From Betaproteobacteria bacterium SG8_41 (GTDB lineage: Bacteria > Pseudomonadota > Gammaproteobacteria > Burkholderiales > SG8-41), in the NCBI GenBank assembly GCA_001303585.1, contig LJTT01000008.1, positions 1-48,277 on the forward strand: a stretch of 48,277 nt of DNA, written 5' to 3'. A program made the translations under genes and the position numbers. Below, piece after piece: positions 28,809 through 36,549 of the stretch. The notes beneath the pieces are model-generated. The model did no database searches. It was given only the letters and a program-made list of their open reading frames with translations, and had not been told where the DNA came from. The number at the start of each line of letters is the position of its first letter. Positions within the stretch are counted from its first letter, which is position 1.

Positions 28809-30371
28809 CTAATGGCGGAAGTGCCGGAAGCCGGTAAAAGCCATGACGATGTTGTGCTCGTCAGCTGCGGCTATGACTTCTTCATCGCGCAGGCTCCCGC
28901 CGGGCTGGATGACAGCCGTAGCACCTGCTTTGGCCACCACGTCGACGCCATCGCGAAACGGGAAAAAGGCATCCGAGGCGACCACCGAACCCTGCAGCGA
29001 CAGCCCGGCATTTTCCGCCTTCATCGCCGCGATGCGGGCCGAGTCAACACGGCTCATCTGGCCCGCACCGACGCCAAGCGTCTGGCCGTCGCGGCAGAAG
29101 ACAATGGCGTTCGACTTCACGAACTTTGCGACGCGCCATGCAAACACCAGATCCGCAATCTGCGCCGGGCTCGGACGCGCCCTCGTCACCAGCTTTAACC
29201 GCCCGGCATCGACGCGCGCGGTGTCCGGGGTCTGCACGAGGACGCCGCCGCCGACGGTCTTCAACTCTCGCAGGTTCGCACTGCGATCCGTCGCCACGGT
29301 CAGCACCCGGATATTGGTCTTCTGGGCCATTGCGCGCGCGGCATCTTCGTCGAGCGCTGGTGCGACCACGACTTCGACGAACTGCTGCGTCACTGCCAAG
29401 GCCGTCTTGCCGTCAAGGTCGCGGTTGAAAGCGATGATCCCGCCGAACGCCGATGTCGGATCAGTTGCCAACGCCTTCTGATAAGCATCGCTCAGCGCGT
29501 CTCCCACGGCGACCCCGCAGGGGTTTGCGTGCTTGATGATCACGCAAGCCGGCTCGTCGAAGCTCTTTACGCACTCCCACGCTGCGTCAGCGTCCGCGAT
29601 GTTGTTGTACGAGAGCTCTTTGCCCTGAATCTGGCGATACGTGCCGAGACTGCCGGGCGCCGGTTGCAGGTCCCGATAAAAAGCGGCTTCCTGGTGCGGG
29701 TTCTCGCCATAGCGAAGCGGCTGGGCCAGATCGAAGTGCAGGTTGAGCCGTTTCGGAAAACGGCTCGTCTTGCCGTCGGATCCGATCGCTGTGAGGTAGT
29801 TGCTGATGGCCCCGTCATAGGCCGCGGTATGTGAAAACGCCTTTCGCGCGAGGCGAAAGCGCGTCTCGCTGCCCACCGCCCCTTTCGCCGATGCCATCTC
29901 TTTCAGCAACGGTTCGTAATCTGCAGGATCCGTGACGACGGCAACATGCTGATAGTTCTTTGCGGCGCTTCGCAGCATCGCGGGTCCGCCGATATCGATA
30001 TTCTCGATCGCCTCCGCCAGATCGCAGTCAGGACGCGCGACCGTCGCGCTGAACGGGTAAAGATTGACGACGACAAGATCGATGGGCGGGATGGCCGCCG
30101 CCTGCAGCGCGCGCGCGTGCTCCGGAAGTTCGCGGCGCGCCAGAATTCCGGCGTGGACTTTCGGGTGCAATGTCTTCACGCGTCCGTCCAGCATTTCTGG
30201 AAAGCCGGTGTAGTCCGCGACCTCCGTCACCTCAAGCCCGGCATCCCTCAGCAGCCGAGCGGTGCCGCCGGTCGAGAGCAAAGTGACACCGAGGCGCTCG
30301 AGGCCGCGCGCAAACTCGGCGACACCGGATTTGTCAGAGACGCTGATCAGCGCCTGCTTGATGACAGCCAT
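28809..30371 (-). CDS. purH: Bifunctional AICAR transformylase / IMP cyclohydrolase
   Basis: Last two steps of de novo purine synthesis: formyl transfer to AICAR and ring closure to IMP. 520 residues. The N-terminal cyclohydrolase domain begins [20 protein letters not shown] and includes [11 protein letters not shown]. The transformylase domain has [28 protein letters not shown] and the catalytic Lys-His in [14 protein letters not shown] 30371 is chosen because family homology begins there. The 60 nt upstream consist of a 7-bp repeat array with no Shine-Dalgarno sequence, so initiation is unusual. It is flanked by heptamer arrays on both sides. Confidence 0.96.
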   Translation of the reverse strand: MAVIKQALISVSDKSGVAEFARGLERLGVTLLSTGGTARLLRDAGLEVTEVADYTGFPEMLDGRVKTLHPKVHAGILARRELPEHARALQAAAIPPIDLVVVNLYPFSATVARPDCDLAEAIENIDIGGPAMLRSAAKNYQHVAVVTDPADYEPLLKEMASAKGAVGSETRFRLARKAFSHTAAYDGAISNYLTAIGSDGKTSRFPKRLNLHFDLAQPLRYGENPHQEAAFYRDLQPAPGSLGTYRQIQGKELSYNNIADADAAWECVKSFDEPACVIIKHANPCGVAVGDALSDAYQKALATDPTSAFGGIIAFNRDLDGKTALAVTQQFVEVVVAPALDEDAARAMAQKTNIRVLTVATDRSANLRELKTVGGGVLVQTPDTARVDAGRLKLVTRARPSPAQIADLVFAWRVAKFVKSNAIVFCRDGQTLGVGAGQMSRVDSARIAAMKAENAGLSLQGSVVASDAFFPFRDGVDVVAKAGATAVIQPGGSLRDEEVIAAADEHNIVMAFTGFRHFRH

Positions 30372-30479
30372 GGAGCGGTAAACGCTAAGTGATAACAGGT
30401 AAGCGGTAAAGGGTAAGCGAACCGGCGCCGCCAACCGCTATTTTAACCGCTTGCTGCTCGCCGCTCACGACTCACGGCG
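30372..30479. repeat. Inverted heptamer arrays between fis and purH
   Basis: The arm next to purH (30377-30420, plus-strand reading) runs in 7-bp units GTAAACG, CTAAGTG, ATAACAG, GTAAGCG, GTAAAGG, GTAAGCG. The opposite arm (about 30434-30477), read on the minus strand, runs GTGAGTC, GTGAGCG, GCGAGCA, GCAAGCG, GTTAAAA. Both arms share the period and the GTRANCG theme with the purH-purD array. The purH start codon and fis stop codon abut the arms. Confidence 0.65.
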
Positions 30480-30719
30480 TCAGAACTTGATGCCGTGCAC
30501 CCTCATCTTCTTGCGCAGGGTGTTGCGGTTGATTCCAAGCATCTCGGCGGCATGAGTCTGGTTGCCGCGCACACGATGCAGGACGCTTTCCAACAACGGC
30601 TTCTCGACCGAATTGATGACCATGTTGTAGACACGGCACGGCTTTTCACCCTCCAAGTCACGAAAATAGCCATCGATTGCCCGGCGCACGAGGCGCGCCA
30701 TTTCGGTCTCGTTCATCAT
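30480..30719 (-). CDS. fis: Fis family DNA-binding protein
   Basis: 79-residue nucleoid-associated/transcription factor homologue. The C-terminal helix-turn-helix is clear (GNQTHAAEMLGINRNTLRKKM), and the N-terminal dimerisation region is short, as is usual in betaproteobacteria (E. coli Fis is 98 residues). Two adjacent ATGs are possible; the first overlaps the dusB stop as ATGA. The dusB-fis order and overlap are the conserved proteobacterial arrangement, implying co-transcription from upstream of dusB. Confidence 0.94.
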   Translation of the reverse strand: MMNETEMARLVRRAIDGYFRDLEGEKPCRVYNMVINSVEKPLLESVLHRVRGNQTHAAEMLGINRNTLRKKMRVHGIKF

Positions 30720-31723
30720 GCCGCTGATTCCTCGATGTACGTGAGTCGTTGCCCTCTGTCCCCAAGCTGCGCGAAGAAGGTGTCGACCGCAGCCAGCTGC
30801 TCCGCGCGCGACTCGAGCTGGTTCATGCCGTGCCGGAACGCCGCCGAACCGGCCAAGCCCTTGGTGTACCAGGAGATGTGCTTGCGCGCGACGCGCACCC
30901 CGGTATATTCCCCGTAGAACTCATAAAGATCGTGCAGGTGCGCCAGCAGGATCCGGTGAATCTCCGTAACCTCCGGCGCAGGCAGTCGCTCGCCGGTAGC
31001 GAGGAAGTGCTCGATCTCGCGGAACATCCAAGGCCTGCCCTGAGCAGCACGGCCGATCATGACACCGTCCGCCTTGGTGTAGCCGAGCACTTCCTGCACG
31101 CGCTCCGGGGTGGTGATGTCGCCGTTGGCGATGACCGGTATGTCGACCCGAGCTTTGACGGCTGCAATTGTGTCGTATTCCGCCTCACCGGAGAAACCAC
31201 ACGCCCGCGTGCGCCCGTGAATAGTGAGCGCCTGGATACCCGCGTCTTCGGCAATGTGCGCGACGCTGACCGCGTTGCGGTTTTGTCGATCCCATCCGGT
31301 CCGGATCTTCAGCGTAACGGGGACGTTCACCGCGCGGACCACCGCCTCCAGGATTTGCCGTACCCGCCCCTCGTCCCTGAGCAGAGCCGAGCCCGCCATG
31401 ACATTGCAGACCTTCTTGGCCGGGCAGCCCATATTGATGTCGATGATCTGGGCGCCCCGGTCGACGTTGTAATTCGCCGCATCGGCAAGCATTTGCGGAT
31501 CGGCGCCGGCGATCTGGACCGAGATCGGCTCGACCTCGCCGTCATGATTGGCGCGGCGCCGTGTTTTCTCCGAGCCCCAGAGCAGCGAGTTGCTCGCGAC
31601 CATCTCGGACACTGCCATGCCCGCACCCATCGTCTTGCACAACTGACGGAAGGGCCGGTCGGTGACGCCGGCCATTGGGGCAACGATCAGGTTGTTCTTG
31701 AGCTGATACGGACCAATGTGCAT
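30716..31723 (-). CDS. dusB: tRNA-dihydrouridine synthase B
   Basis: FMN-dependent enzyme reducing uridine to dihydrouridine in the tRNA D-loop; 335 residues. LIVAPMAGVTDRPFR near the N-terminus, the active-site cysteine in NMGCPAKKVCNVMAGSALL, and IANGDITTPERV are diagnostic of the Dus family. ATG 31723 gives the family start (MHIGPYQLKNNLIV); the frame extends 19 codons upstream without homology. Its stop overlaps fis by 4 nt. The 254-nt region upstream is AT-rich and likely contains the operon promoter. Confidence 0.96.
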   Translation of the reverse strand: MHIGPYQLKNNLIVAPMAGVTDRPFRQLCKTMGAGMAVSEMVASNSLLWGSEKTRRRANHDGEVEPISVQIAGADPQMLADAANYNVDRGAQIIDINMGCPAKKVCNVMAGSALLRDEGRVRQILEAVVRAVNVPVTLKIRTGWDRQNRNAVSVAHIAEDAGIQALTIHGRTRACGFSGEAEYDTIAAVKARVDIPVIANGDITTPERVQEVLGYTKADGVMIGRAAQGRPWMFREIEHFLATGERLPAPEVTEIHRILLAHLHDLYEFYGEYTGVRVARKHISWYTKGLAGSAAFRHGMNQLESRAEQLAAVDTFFAQLGDRGQRLTYIEESAA

Positions 31724-31977
31724 CGGCCGCGATTCTTTTTTTGAGGAAAGGGCGCCATTGTAATCTTTGTGTTCGCGCAAGAAAAGCGAATCCGACCGCT
31801 TTCTTGATTCGTTTCGCCTCTATTTAATTGGCGCGCTTTGCGATGCGCGCTGCGCAAACAAACAGCGTGTTGAAGTAAGCACTTATTTAAAAAAATTCGA
31901 GCAGTGCATGCGCGAAGACGCGTAACTGCCCAAGGCCAAGGGCTCGATCACATATGCGCGCATCAGTTGCGGCAAGC
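31724..31977. other. AT-rich ubiH-dusB gap, probable dusB-fis promoter
   Basis: 254 nt without a convincing gene, clearly more AT-rich than its surroundings (runs such as TTTAAAAAAATT and TTATTTAA near 31885). On the minus strand a TACAAT box lies about 40 nt before dusB. An imperfect hairpin AGAAAGCG / CGCTTTTCT spans about 31776-31803. AT-rich upstream DNA fits a highly expressed dusB-fis operon, but no -35/-10 pair is good enough to call. Confidence 0.4.
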
Positions 31978-33132
31978 TCAGCCCCGCGCGCCGAACGTCA
32001 TGCGCCGCACCACGAAGTCTTTCACGGGCGGCACTGCTCCGAGCAGCGCGAGTCCCATGCCGCGCGCGACCCTCAAGGGCCCGATGTCGTTGGAGAAGAG
32101 ACGAACAAGGATATCGGTGAACCAGATGCCGCCCCCGCGGTCGACGCGGCGCCGCGCTGCAAAGGCCGCGAGCATTGATGCCGCGCCGATTTCCTCGCTT
32201 GCCGCGGCATTGATGGCGGTGGAAAGCTCCCACGCGTCGCGCAACCCGAGATTGAATCCCTGGCCGGCCACCGGATGCAAGGTCTGCGCGGCGTTGCCGA
32301 GCACTATCGCACGGGACACGGGCAGGCTTCCGGCCACTTTCAGCGTAAGCGGGAAGGAGGCGCGCGAGCTGGCCGCCTCAAACGTTCCAAGGCGCTGCCC
32401 AAACGCCTGTTGAAGGTCGTGTAGAAATTCGCGCTCGGCCATTATGCACAATTGTTGTGCGCGCGCGGGCTTGGTCGACCATACCAATGCGAGGCGTTCG
32501 CCCGAGGGAAGCAGGGCAAGCGGGCCGTCTGGCGTAAAGCGCTCGTAGGCAACGTTTCGATGCGGACGCGAGCTGGTCACCTCGGCGGTGACGGCGACCT
32601 GTTGATAATCGCGTGTGCGGGCTTGCGCGACGCCCCTCAACGCGCCGCCATCGGCTACCGCGACGAGCCTTGCCGTCGCTTGGGCAAGAGTCGTCCCGAC
32701 CTGATAGTCCACGCGCGCCGCGTCCGCTTCACTTCCGATAGTGAGCACTGACGCACCCTTAAAGTAGTCGCATGCGCCAGGCAAAAGCTCGGACAGGTGA
32801 GCGGAAAGCCGGCTGTAGTCGACCACGTAACCCAACGCCGGCAAGCCCGCTTCCTCGTGATCGAGTTCGACCTGGCCGAAACCCCCGCGCTGCGAAATAT
32901 GTATCCGCGCGATAGGCGTGGCGGGCTTCAGCGCTTCCCAGACGCCGAGACGATCCAATATCAATCTGCTGCCGTGCGAAAGCGCTATCGGGCGCGGATC
33001 CAGCGGCAGTGCGTCCTCGGGTCGCGCTTCGAGCAACGCCACCGAGCGGCCGTCGCGCAAGCCGCGAGCAAGCGCCGCTCCCACCGGGCCACCGCCGACG
33101 ATCAGCACGTCGTAGTCAGGCACCTGCGCCAC
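31978..33132 (-). CDS. ubiH: UbiH/UbiF family FAD-dependent ubiquinone hydroxylase
   Basis: Class A flavoprotein monooxygenase of the UbiH/UbiF/COQ6 family that hydroxylates the ubiquinone ring; 384 residues. The dinucleotide-binding GxGxxG-type motif is VGGGPVGAALARGL at the N-terminus, and the second FAD motif is VLGNAAQTLHPVAGQGFNLGLRDAWEL. Which ring position it hydroxylates cannot be read from sequence; location next to pepP mirrors the E. coli pepP-ubiH order and supports ubiH. It starts at GTG 33132 (17-nt overlap with pepP) or GTG 33123. Confidence 0.92.
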   Translation of the reverse strand: MAQVPDYDVLIVGGGPVGAALARGLRDGRSVALLEARPEDALPLDPRPIALSHGSRLILDRLGVWEALKPATPIARIHISQRGGFGQVELDHEEAGLPALGYVVDYSRLSAHLSELLPGACDYFKGASVLTIGSEADAARVDYQVGTTLAQATARLVAVADGGALRGVAQARTRDYQQVAVTAEVTSSRPHRNVAYERFTPDGPLALLPSGERLALVWSTKPARAQQLCIMAEREFLHDLQQAFGQRLGTFEAASSRASFPLTLKVAGSLPVSRAIVLGNAAQTLHPVAGQGFNLGLRDAWELSTAINAAASEEIGAASMLAAFAARRRVDRGGGIWFTDILVRLFSNDIGPLRVARGMGLALLGAVPPVKDFVVRRMTFGARG

Positions 33133-34423
33133 CGACGAGGGCTTCGATGTCGGGAATGCTCTTGGGCGCGCCCTCGGTCAGGATCTCCGCGCCCCCTTCG
33201 GTTACCAGAACATCGTCTTCGATACGCACGCCGATGCCCCTGAAGCGCGCGGGAACATCCTCGCCCCCACGGATGTAACAGCCCGGCTCGACTGTGAGCA
33301 CCATGCCCGGCACCAGCGCGCGCCATTCGCCGCCACGCTTGTAATCGCCCACATCGTGCACGTCGAGGCCGAGCCAGTGACCGGTGCGGTGCATGTAGAA
33401 CTTGCGGTATGTTTCGGTCTCGATGGCCTGCTCCAGGCCCTCCTTGATCAGCTTGAGATCGATCAGCCCCTGCGTTAGCACCTTTACGGCCGCCCGATGT
33501 GGCGCCTCCCAGAGATTGCCCGGCTTGACTGCAGCAATCGCAGCAGCCTGTGCTGCCAGCACGAGCTGATAGATTTCACGCTGCTCCGCACTGAACTTGC
33601 CATTGACCGGGAACGTCCGGGTCAGATCCGCGGCATAGCCATGAAGCTCGCAACCCGCGTCGATCAGCAACAGCTCCCCATCCTTGAGCGCGCCGTCGTT
33701 CTCAACGTAATGAAGAACACAGGCGCGCTCGCCGCCAGCCACGATCGGCGGATAAGCAGGCCCCTGGGCACCATGAAGACGGAATTCATGCAGCAGCTCC
33801 GCCTCGATCTCATGCTCGACCCGCCCGGGCCGTGCCGCCCGCATTGCGCGCCGGTGCGCTCCGGCGGTTATCTTTGCAGCGCGTCGCATTAACGCGATCT
33901 CTTCGGGGTCCTTGATGAGACGCATCTCGTCGAGGGTGGCGCACACGTCCTTCAACTCGCTCGGCGCTGCGACCCCGGTGCGCGCGCGCGCCCGGACCTG
34001 GTTGATCCAGCCCGTGATGCGCACGTCCCAGGCCGGATCCGCACCCAGAGGAGTATGAACCGCGCCACGATCCGCCAGAAAATCGGGCGCCAACTTGTCG
34101 AGGTCACCGATCGGGTGTGCCTCGTCGACACCAAATGCCGCACGCGCCCGCTCGGGACCGTAACGAAAACCGTCCCAGATCTCGCGCTCAGGGTCGCGGT
34201 CGCGGCAGAACAGGATGCTCCTTGCGTTCTCGCCCGCCAAGATCACGAGCACCGCATCCGGCTCGCGAAATCCGGTGAGGTAGTAGAAGTAGCTGTCGAA
34301 ACGATACGGGTAATGTGAGTCCCGCGTACGCGTGCGTTCAGGAGCGGTCGGCACGACTGCCACGCCGCCGCGCATCGCGGCCGCGAGCTTCGCGCGCCGT
34401 CCCTGGTAGACGCCCATATCCAT
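33116..34423 (-). CDS. pepP: Xaa-Pro aminopeptidase P
   Basis: Dimanganese M24B peptidase that removes N-terminal residues preceding proline; 435 residues from ATG 34423, which has AAGGG about 9 nt upstream. An in-frame TTG 11 codons earlier is less likely. The N-terminal domain includes SHYPYRFDSYFYYLTGF, typical of PepP. The metal site is visible as LLIDAGCELHGYAADLTRTFP (two Asp), MHRTGHWLGLDVHD (His), LTVEPGCYI (Glu) and GVRIEDDVLV (Glu). It overlaps ubiH, the common pepP-ubiH coupling. Confidence 0.95.
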   Translation of the reverse strand: MDMGVYQGRRAKLAAAMRGGVAVVPTAPERTRTRDSHYPYRFDSYFYYLTGFREPDAVLVILAGENARSILFCRDRDPEREIWDGFRYGPERARAAFGVDEAHPIGDLDKLAPDFLADRGAVHTPLGADPAWDVRITGWINQVRARARTGVAAPSELKDVCATLDEMRLIKDPEEIALMRRAAKITAGAHRRAMRAARPGRVEHEIEAELLHEFRLHGAQGPAYPPIVAGGERACVLHYVENDGALKDGELLLIDAGCELHGYAADLTRTFPVNGKFSAEQREIYQLVLAAQAAAIAAVKPGNLWEAPHRAAVKVLTQGLIDLKLIKEGLEQAIETETYRKFYMHRTGHWLGLDVHDVGDYKRGGEWRALVPGMVLTVEPGCYIRGGEDVPARFRGIGVRIEDDVLVTEGGAEILTEGAPKSIPDIEALVGGAGA

Positions 34424-34480
34424 AAATGCTGCCCTTGTCCGGGGAATTATAAACAAGCGCCGCGCCCGGGTTGCGGGAAG

Positions 34481-34760
34481 CTAGCGCGATTCAAGCGACT
34501 CGGCCCAGTGCGCCTTGGGTTCGGGCGTGCGCTGCGCGAGCACGGTGCGCAACATCCGCGCCCTCCAGATCGCGCGTGTCCCGCTCGAGCGCATCGAGCG
34601 TTTCATCTACGCTCATTGGGCTCGCGAGCGCCGAGGCCGGGACGGGCGCCACGAATCTCGGCCCAGACCGCTTCTTCCATCAAACAAGCCAGCCTTGACG
34701 CAAAGCGTCAACCCGCGGCGCGTCAATTGCAAGCGCCTTCTCGACAGCGCGTTCGTCCAT
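34481..34760 (-). pseudogene. Probable decayed small gene between murU and pepP
   Basis: The gap after murU shows protein-like sequence broken across frames. ATG 34760 directly follows the murU TAG (TAGATG) and opens MDERAVEKALAIDAPRVDAL, stopping at 34680. A second frame opens at once (TGATGG) with MEEAVWAEIRGARPGLG. Then the first frame resumes with MSVDETLDALERDTRDLEGAD. A third frame carries LRTVLAQRTPEPKAHWAESL and ends at TAG 34481. Each piece has high third-position GC in its own frame. This looks like one gene of about 90-100 residues with frameshifts, or several coupled micro-ORFs. I do not recognise the family. Confidence 0.35.
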
Positions 34761-35456
34761 CTAGGAACGAGCTTTCGCCGCCCGCAGGCGGCGGTCGAGC
34801 TCATCCAGGCGCTCAGGCGTGCCCACGTCGAGCCATTCGCCGCGGTGGTGCTCGCCTCCGACGCGGGCCCGCGCCATCGACGGCGCGAGCAACGCGATGA
34901 GCGGACAGCGGGTGCCCCGCTTCAACGGGGCAAACATTCCCGGCGAGTAGACGCCAATGCCGCTGAAGGTGAGACGCGGCGGCCCATCCTGGGTCAGGCA
35001 ACCCTCGCGCAACGAGAAGTCTCCGTTCGAGTGGTGCGTCGGGTTGTCCACGAGGACGAGGTGGGCATCGAGCACACCGCGGGCCAACGCCGCCGCCGCG
35101 GGTTCGAGGCGCCTGAAGTCGAAGTCGGAGTAGACATCGCTGTTCACCACCAGGAACGGAGCGTCGCCAAGCAGCGGCATTGCGTAGGCAATCCCTCCGC
35201 CAGTCTCCAGCGCCGTCTCCTCCCGCGAATAGGCAATGCGCACGCCAAGCCGCGACCCGTCGCCGAGCCGCTCCTCGATTTGCTCGGCGAAGTGCGAGAC
35301 GTTGACCACCAAATCGCCAAGGCCGGCTCGAGCCAAACGTTCAATGAGATGAACGATGAGCGGCTTGCCGCCTGCTTCAAGCAGTGCTTTGGGCACGCGG
35401 TCGGTCAAGGGCCGCATCCGCTCACCGCGGCCGGCGGCAAGAATCATGACTTTCAT
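34761..35456 (-). CDS. murU: N-acetylmuramate-1-phosphate uridylyltransferase
   Basis: 231-residue sugar-nucleotide transferase matching MurU of the Pseudomonas cell-wall recycling bypass, which makes UDP-MurNAc from MurNAc-1-P without passing through MurA. The N-terminus MKVMILAAGRGERMRPLTD carries the nucleotide-binding GRGERMRPLT loop with PKALLE. NSDVYSDFDF and GIGVYSPGMF follow, and the C-terminal GEWLDVGTPERL is typical. ATG 35456 lies 10 nt after the amgK-type kinase stop. The adjacency to AmgK is what separates this from generic mannose-1-P guanylyltransferases, for which such genes are often misnamed. Confidence 0.9.
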   Translation of the reverse strand: MKVMILAAGRGERMRPLTDRVPKALLEAGGKPLIVHLIERLARAGLGDLVVNVSHFAEQIEERLGDGSRLGVRIAYSREETALETGGGIAYAMPLLGDAPFLVVNSDVYSDFDFRRLEPAAAALARGVLDAHLVLVDNPTHHSNGDFSLREGCLTQDGPPRLTFSGIGVYSPGMFAPLKRGTRCPLIALLAPSMARARVGGEHHRGEWLDVGTPERLDELDRRLRAAKARS

Positions 35457-35466
35457 CGGTGCGGTC

Positions 35467-36474
35467 CTAGAACGAGTAGCGCACCGCGGGGTGGCGCGCC
35501 TCGAGCTCGTCGAGGAATCGCGCAAGCGGCCCGAGCTCCTGGTAGCGTTGGGCAACAGCGCGCGCGTAGCGCATGAAGCGAGGCGTGTCTTCGAGATAGC
35601 CCGCCTTGCCGTCGCGATAATGCAGGCGGGCGAAGATGCCGAGCACTTTGAGGTGTCGCTGCAGGCCCATCCACTCGAAATCGCGGTAGAAAGCTGCGAA
35701 ATCGGCGTTGACGGGCAATCCCTTGTGCTTCGCTTTCTCCCAATAGCGAACCGCCCAGTCGAGCACACGCGGCTCCTCCCAACTGATGAAGGCATCGCGG
35801 GTAAGCGACACGAGGTCGTAGGTTATGGGGCCATAAACTGCGTCCTGGAAATCGATGACGCCCGGGTTCGGGTCGGCCACCATGAGGTTGCGGGGCATGT
35901 AGTCGCGGTGCACGTACACGGCGGGCTGCGCTACATTGCTCGAGATGACGAGCTCGAGCACATCGGCCAGCAATTGTCGTTGGGCTGCGGAGAGCGTGAG
36001 CTCCAAATGCCGCGCGATGTACCATTCGGCGAACAGGTCGCACTCCCGATGGAGCAGCGGCGCATCGTACGGCGGCAGCTCGCCTTCGCGGCTTGCAAGC
36101 TGCCACTTGAGCAACGCGTCGATAGCGTCGCCGAAGAGGCGATCAGCGTTCTCTTCGTTCAATGCGGAGAGGAAAGTCGTATCGCCGAGGTCCGTCAGCA
36201 ATAGGAAGCCCTGCGCCAGATCCTGCACAACGATATCCGGGGCGTTGACACCGGCCGCACGCAGCAGCTGCGCGACATGCACGAACGGACGGCAATCCTC
36301 GCGTTCAGGGGGTGCGTCCATCACGATCCACGACGCCCCGGCTACGGAAACGCGAAAATAGCGGCGAAAGCTGGCGTCCGCTGATGCCGGCGCCAGCGCG
36401 AAGGAGCCGGCGGGAAACCGCGCGGCAAGCCACTGCTGCAGCTGCTCGAGTCGAGTATCGGAATGCGTGGGCAA
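35467..36474 (-). CDS. amgK: Anomeric MurNAc/GlcNAc kinase
   Basis: 335-residue aminoglycoside-phosphotransferase-fold kinase; with MurU it forms the peptidoglycan recycling route known from Pseudomonas. Visible motifs are ASADASFRRYFRV near the N-terminus, the catalytic loop VYVHRDYMPRNLMV (HRD and downstream Asn) and GVIDFQDAVYGPITYDLVSL with the metal-binding Asp. No ATG is suitably placed. TTG 36474 gives the usual N-terminus; the open frame runs further upstream into lptD on the opposite strand and is not homologous. Its start is therefore uncertain by several codons. It is divergent from lptD, as commonly seen in betaproteobacteria. Confidence 0.88.
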   Translation of the reverse strand: MPTHSDTRLEQLQQWLAARFPAGSFALAPASADASFRRYFRVSVAGASWIVMDAPPEREDCRPFVHVAQLLRAAGVNAPDIVVQDLAQGFLLLTDLGDTTFLSALNEENADRLFGDAIDALLKWQLASREGELPPYDAPLLHRECDLFAEWYIARHLELTLSAAQRQLLADVLELVISSNVAQPAVYVHRDYMPRNLMVADPNPGVIDFQDAVYGPITYDLVSLTRDAFISWEEPRVLDWAVRYWEKAKHKGLPVNADFAAFYRDFEWMGLQRHLKVLGIFARLHYRDGKAGYLEDTPRFMRYARAVAQRYQELGPLARFLDELEARHPAVRYSF

Positions 36475-36549
36475 CTGATTGCTTTCAACGAGAAATTGTG
36501 CGATTTTAGCACTTCGCTTCCTGCCCTCGTTTGAAGGCACAAGCTGGAA

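Noticed and set aside
28704..30479. Heptamer arrays considered as CRISPR or terminators
   Set aside because: Units are only 7 bp with no unique spacers of constant length, no cas genes lie nearby, and no T-runs follow the hairpins.
34680..34682. TGA within the murU-pepP fragment as a selenocysteine codon
   Set aside because: The downstream sequence also changes frame twice, which points to decay, not a single recoded stop.
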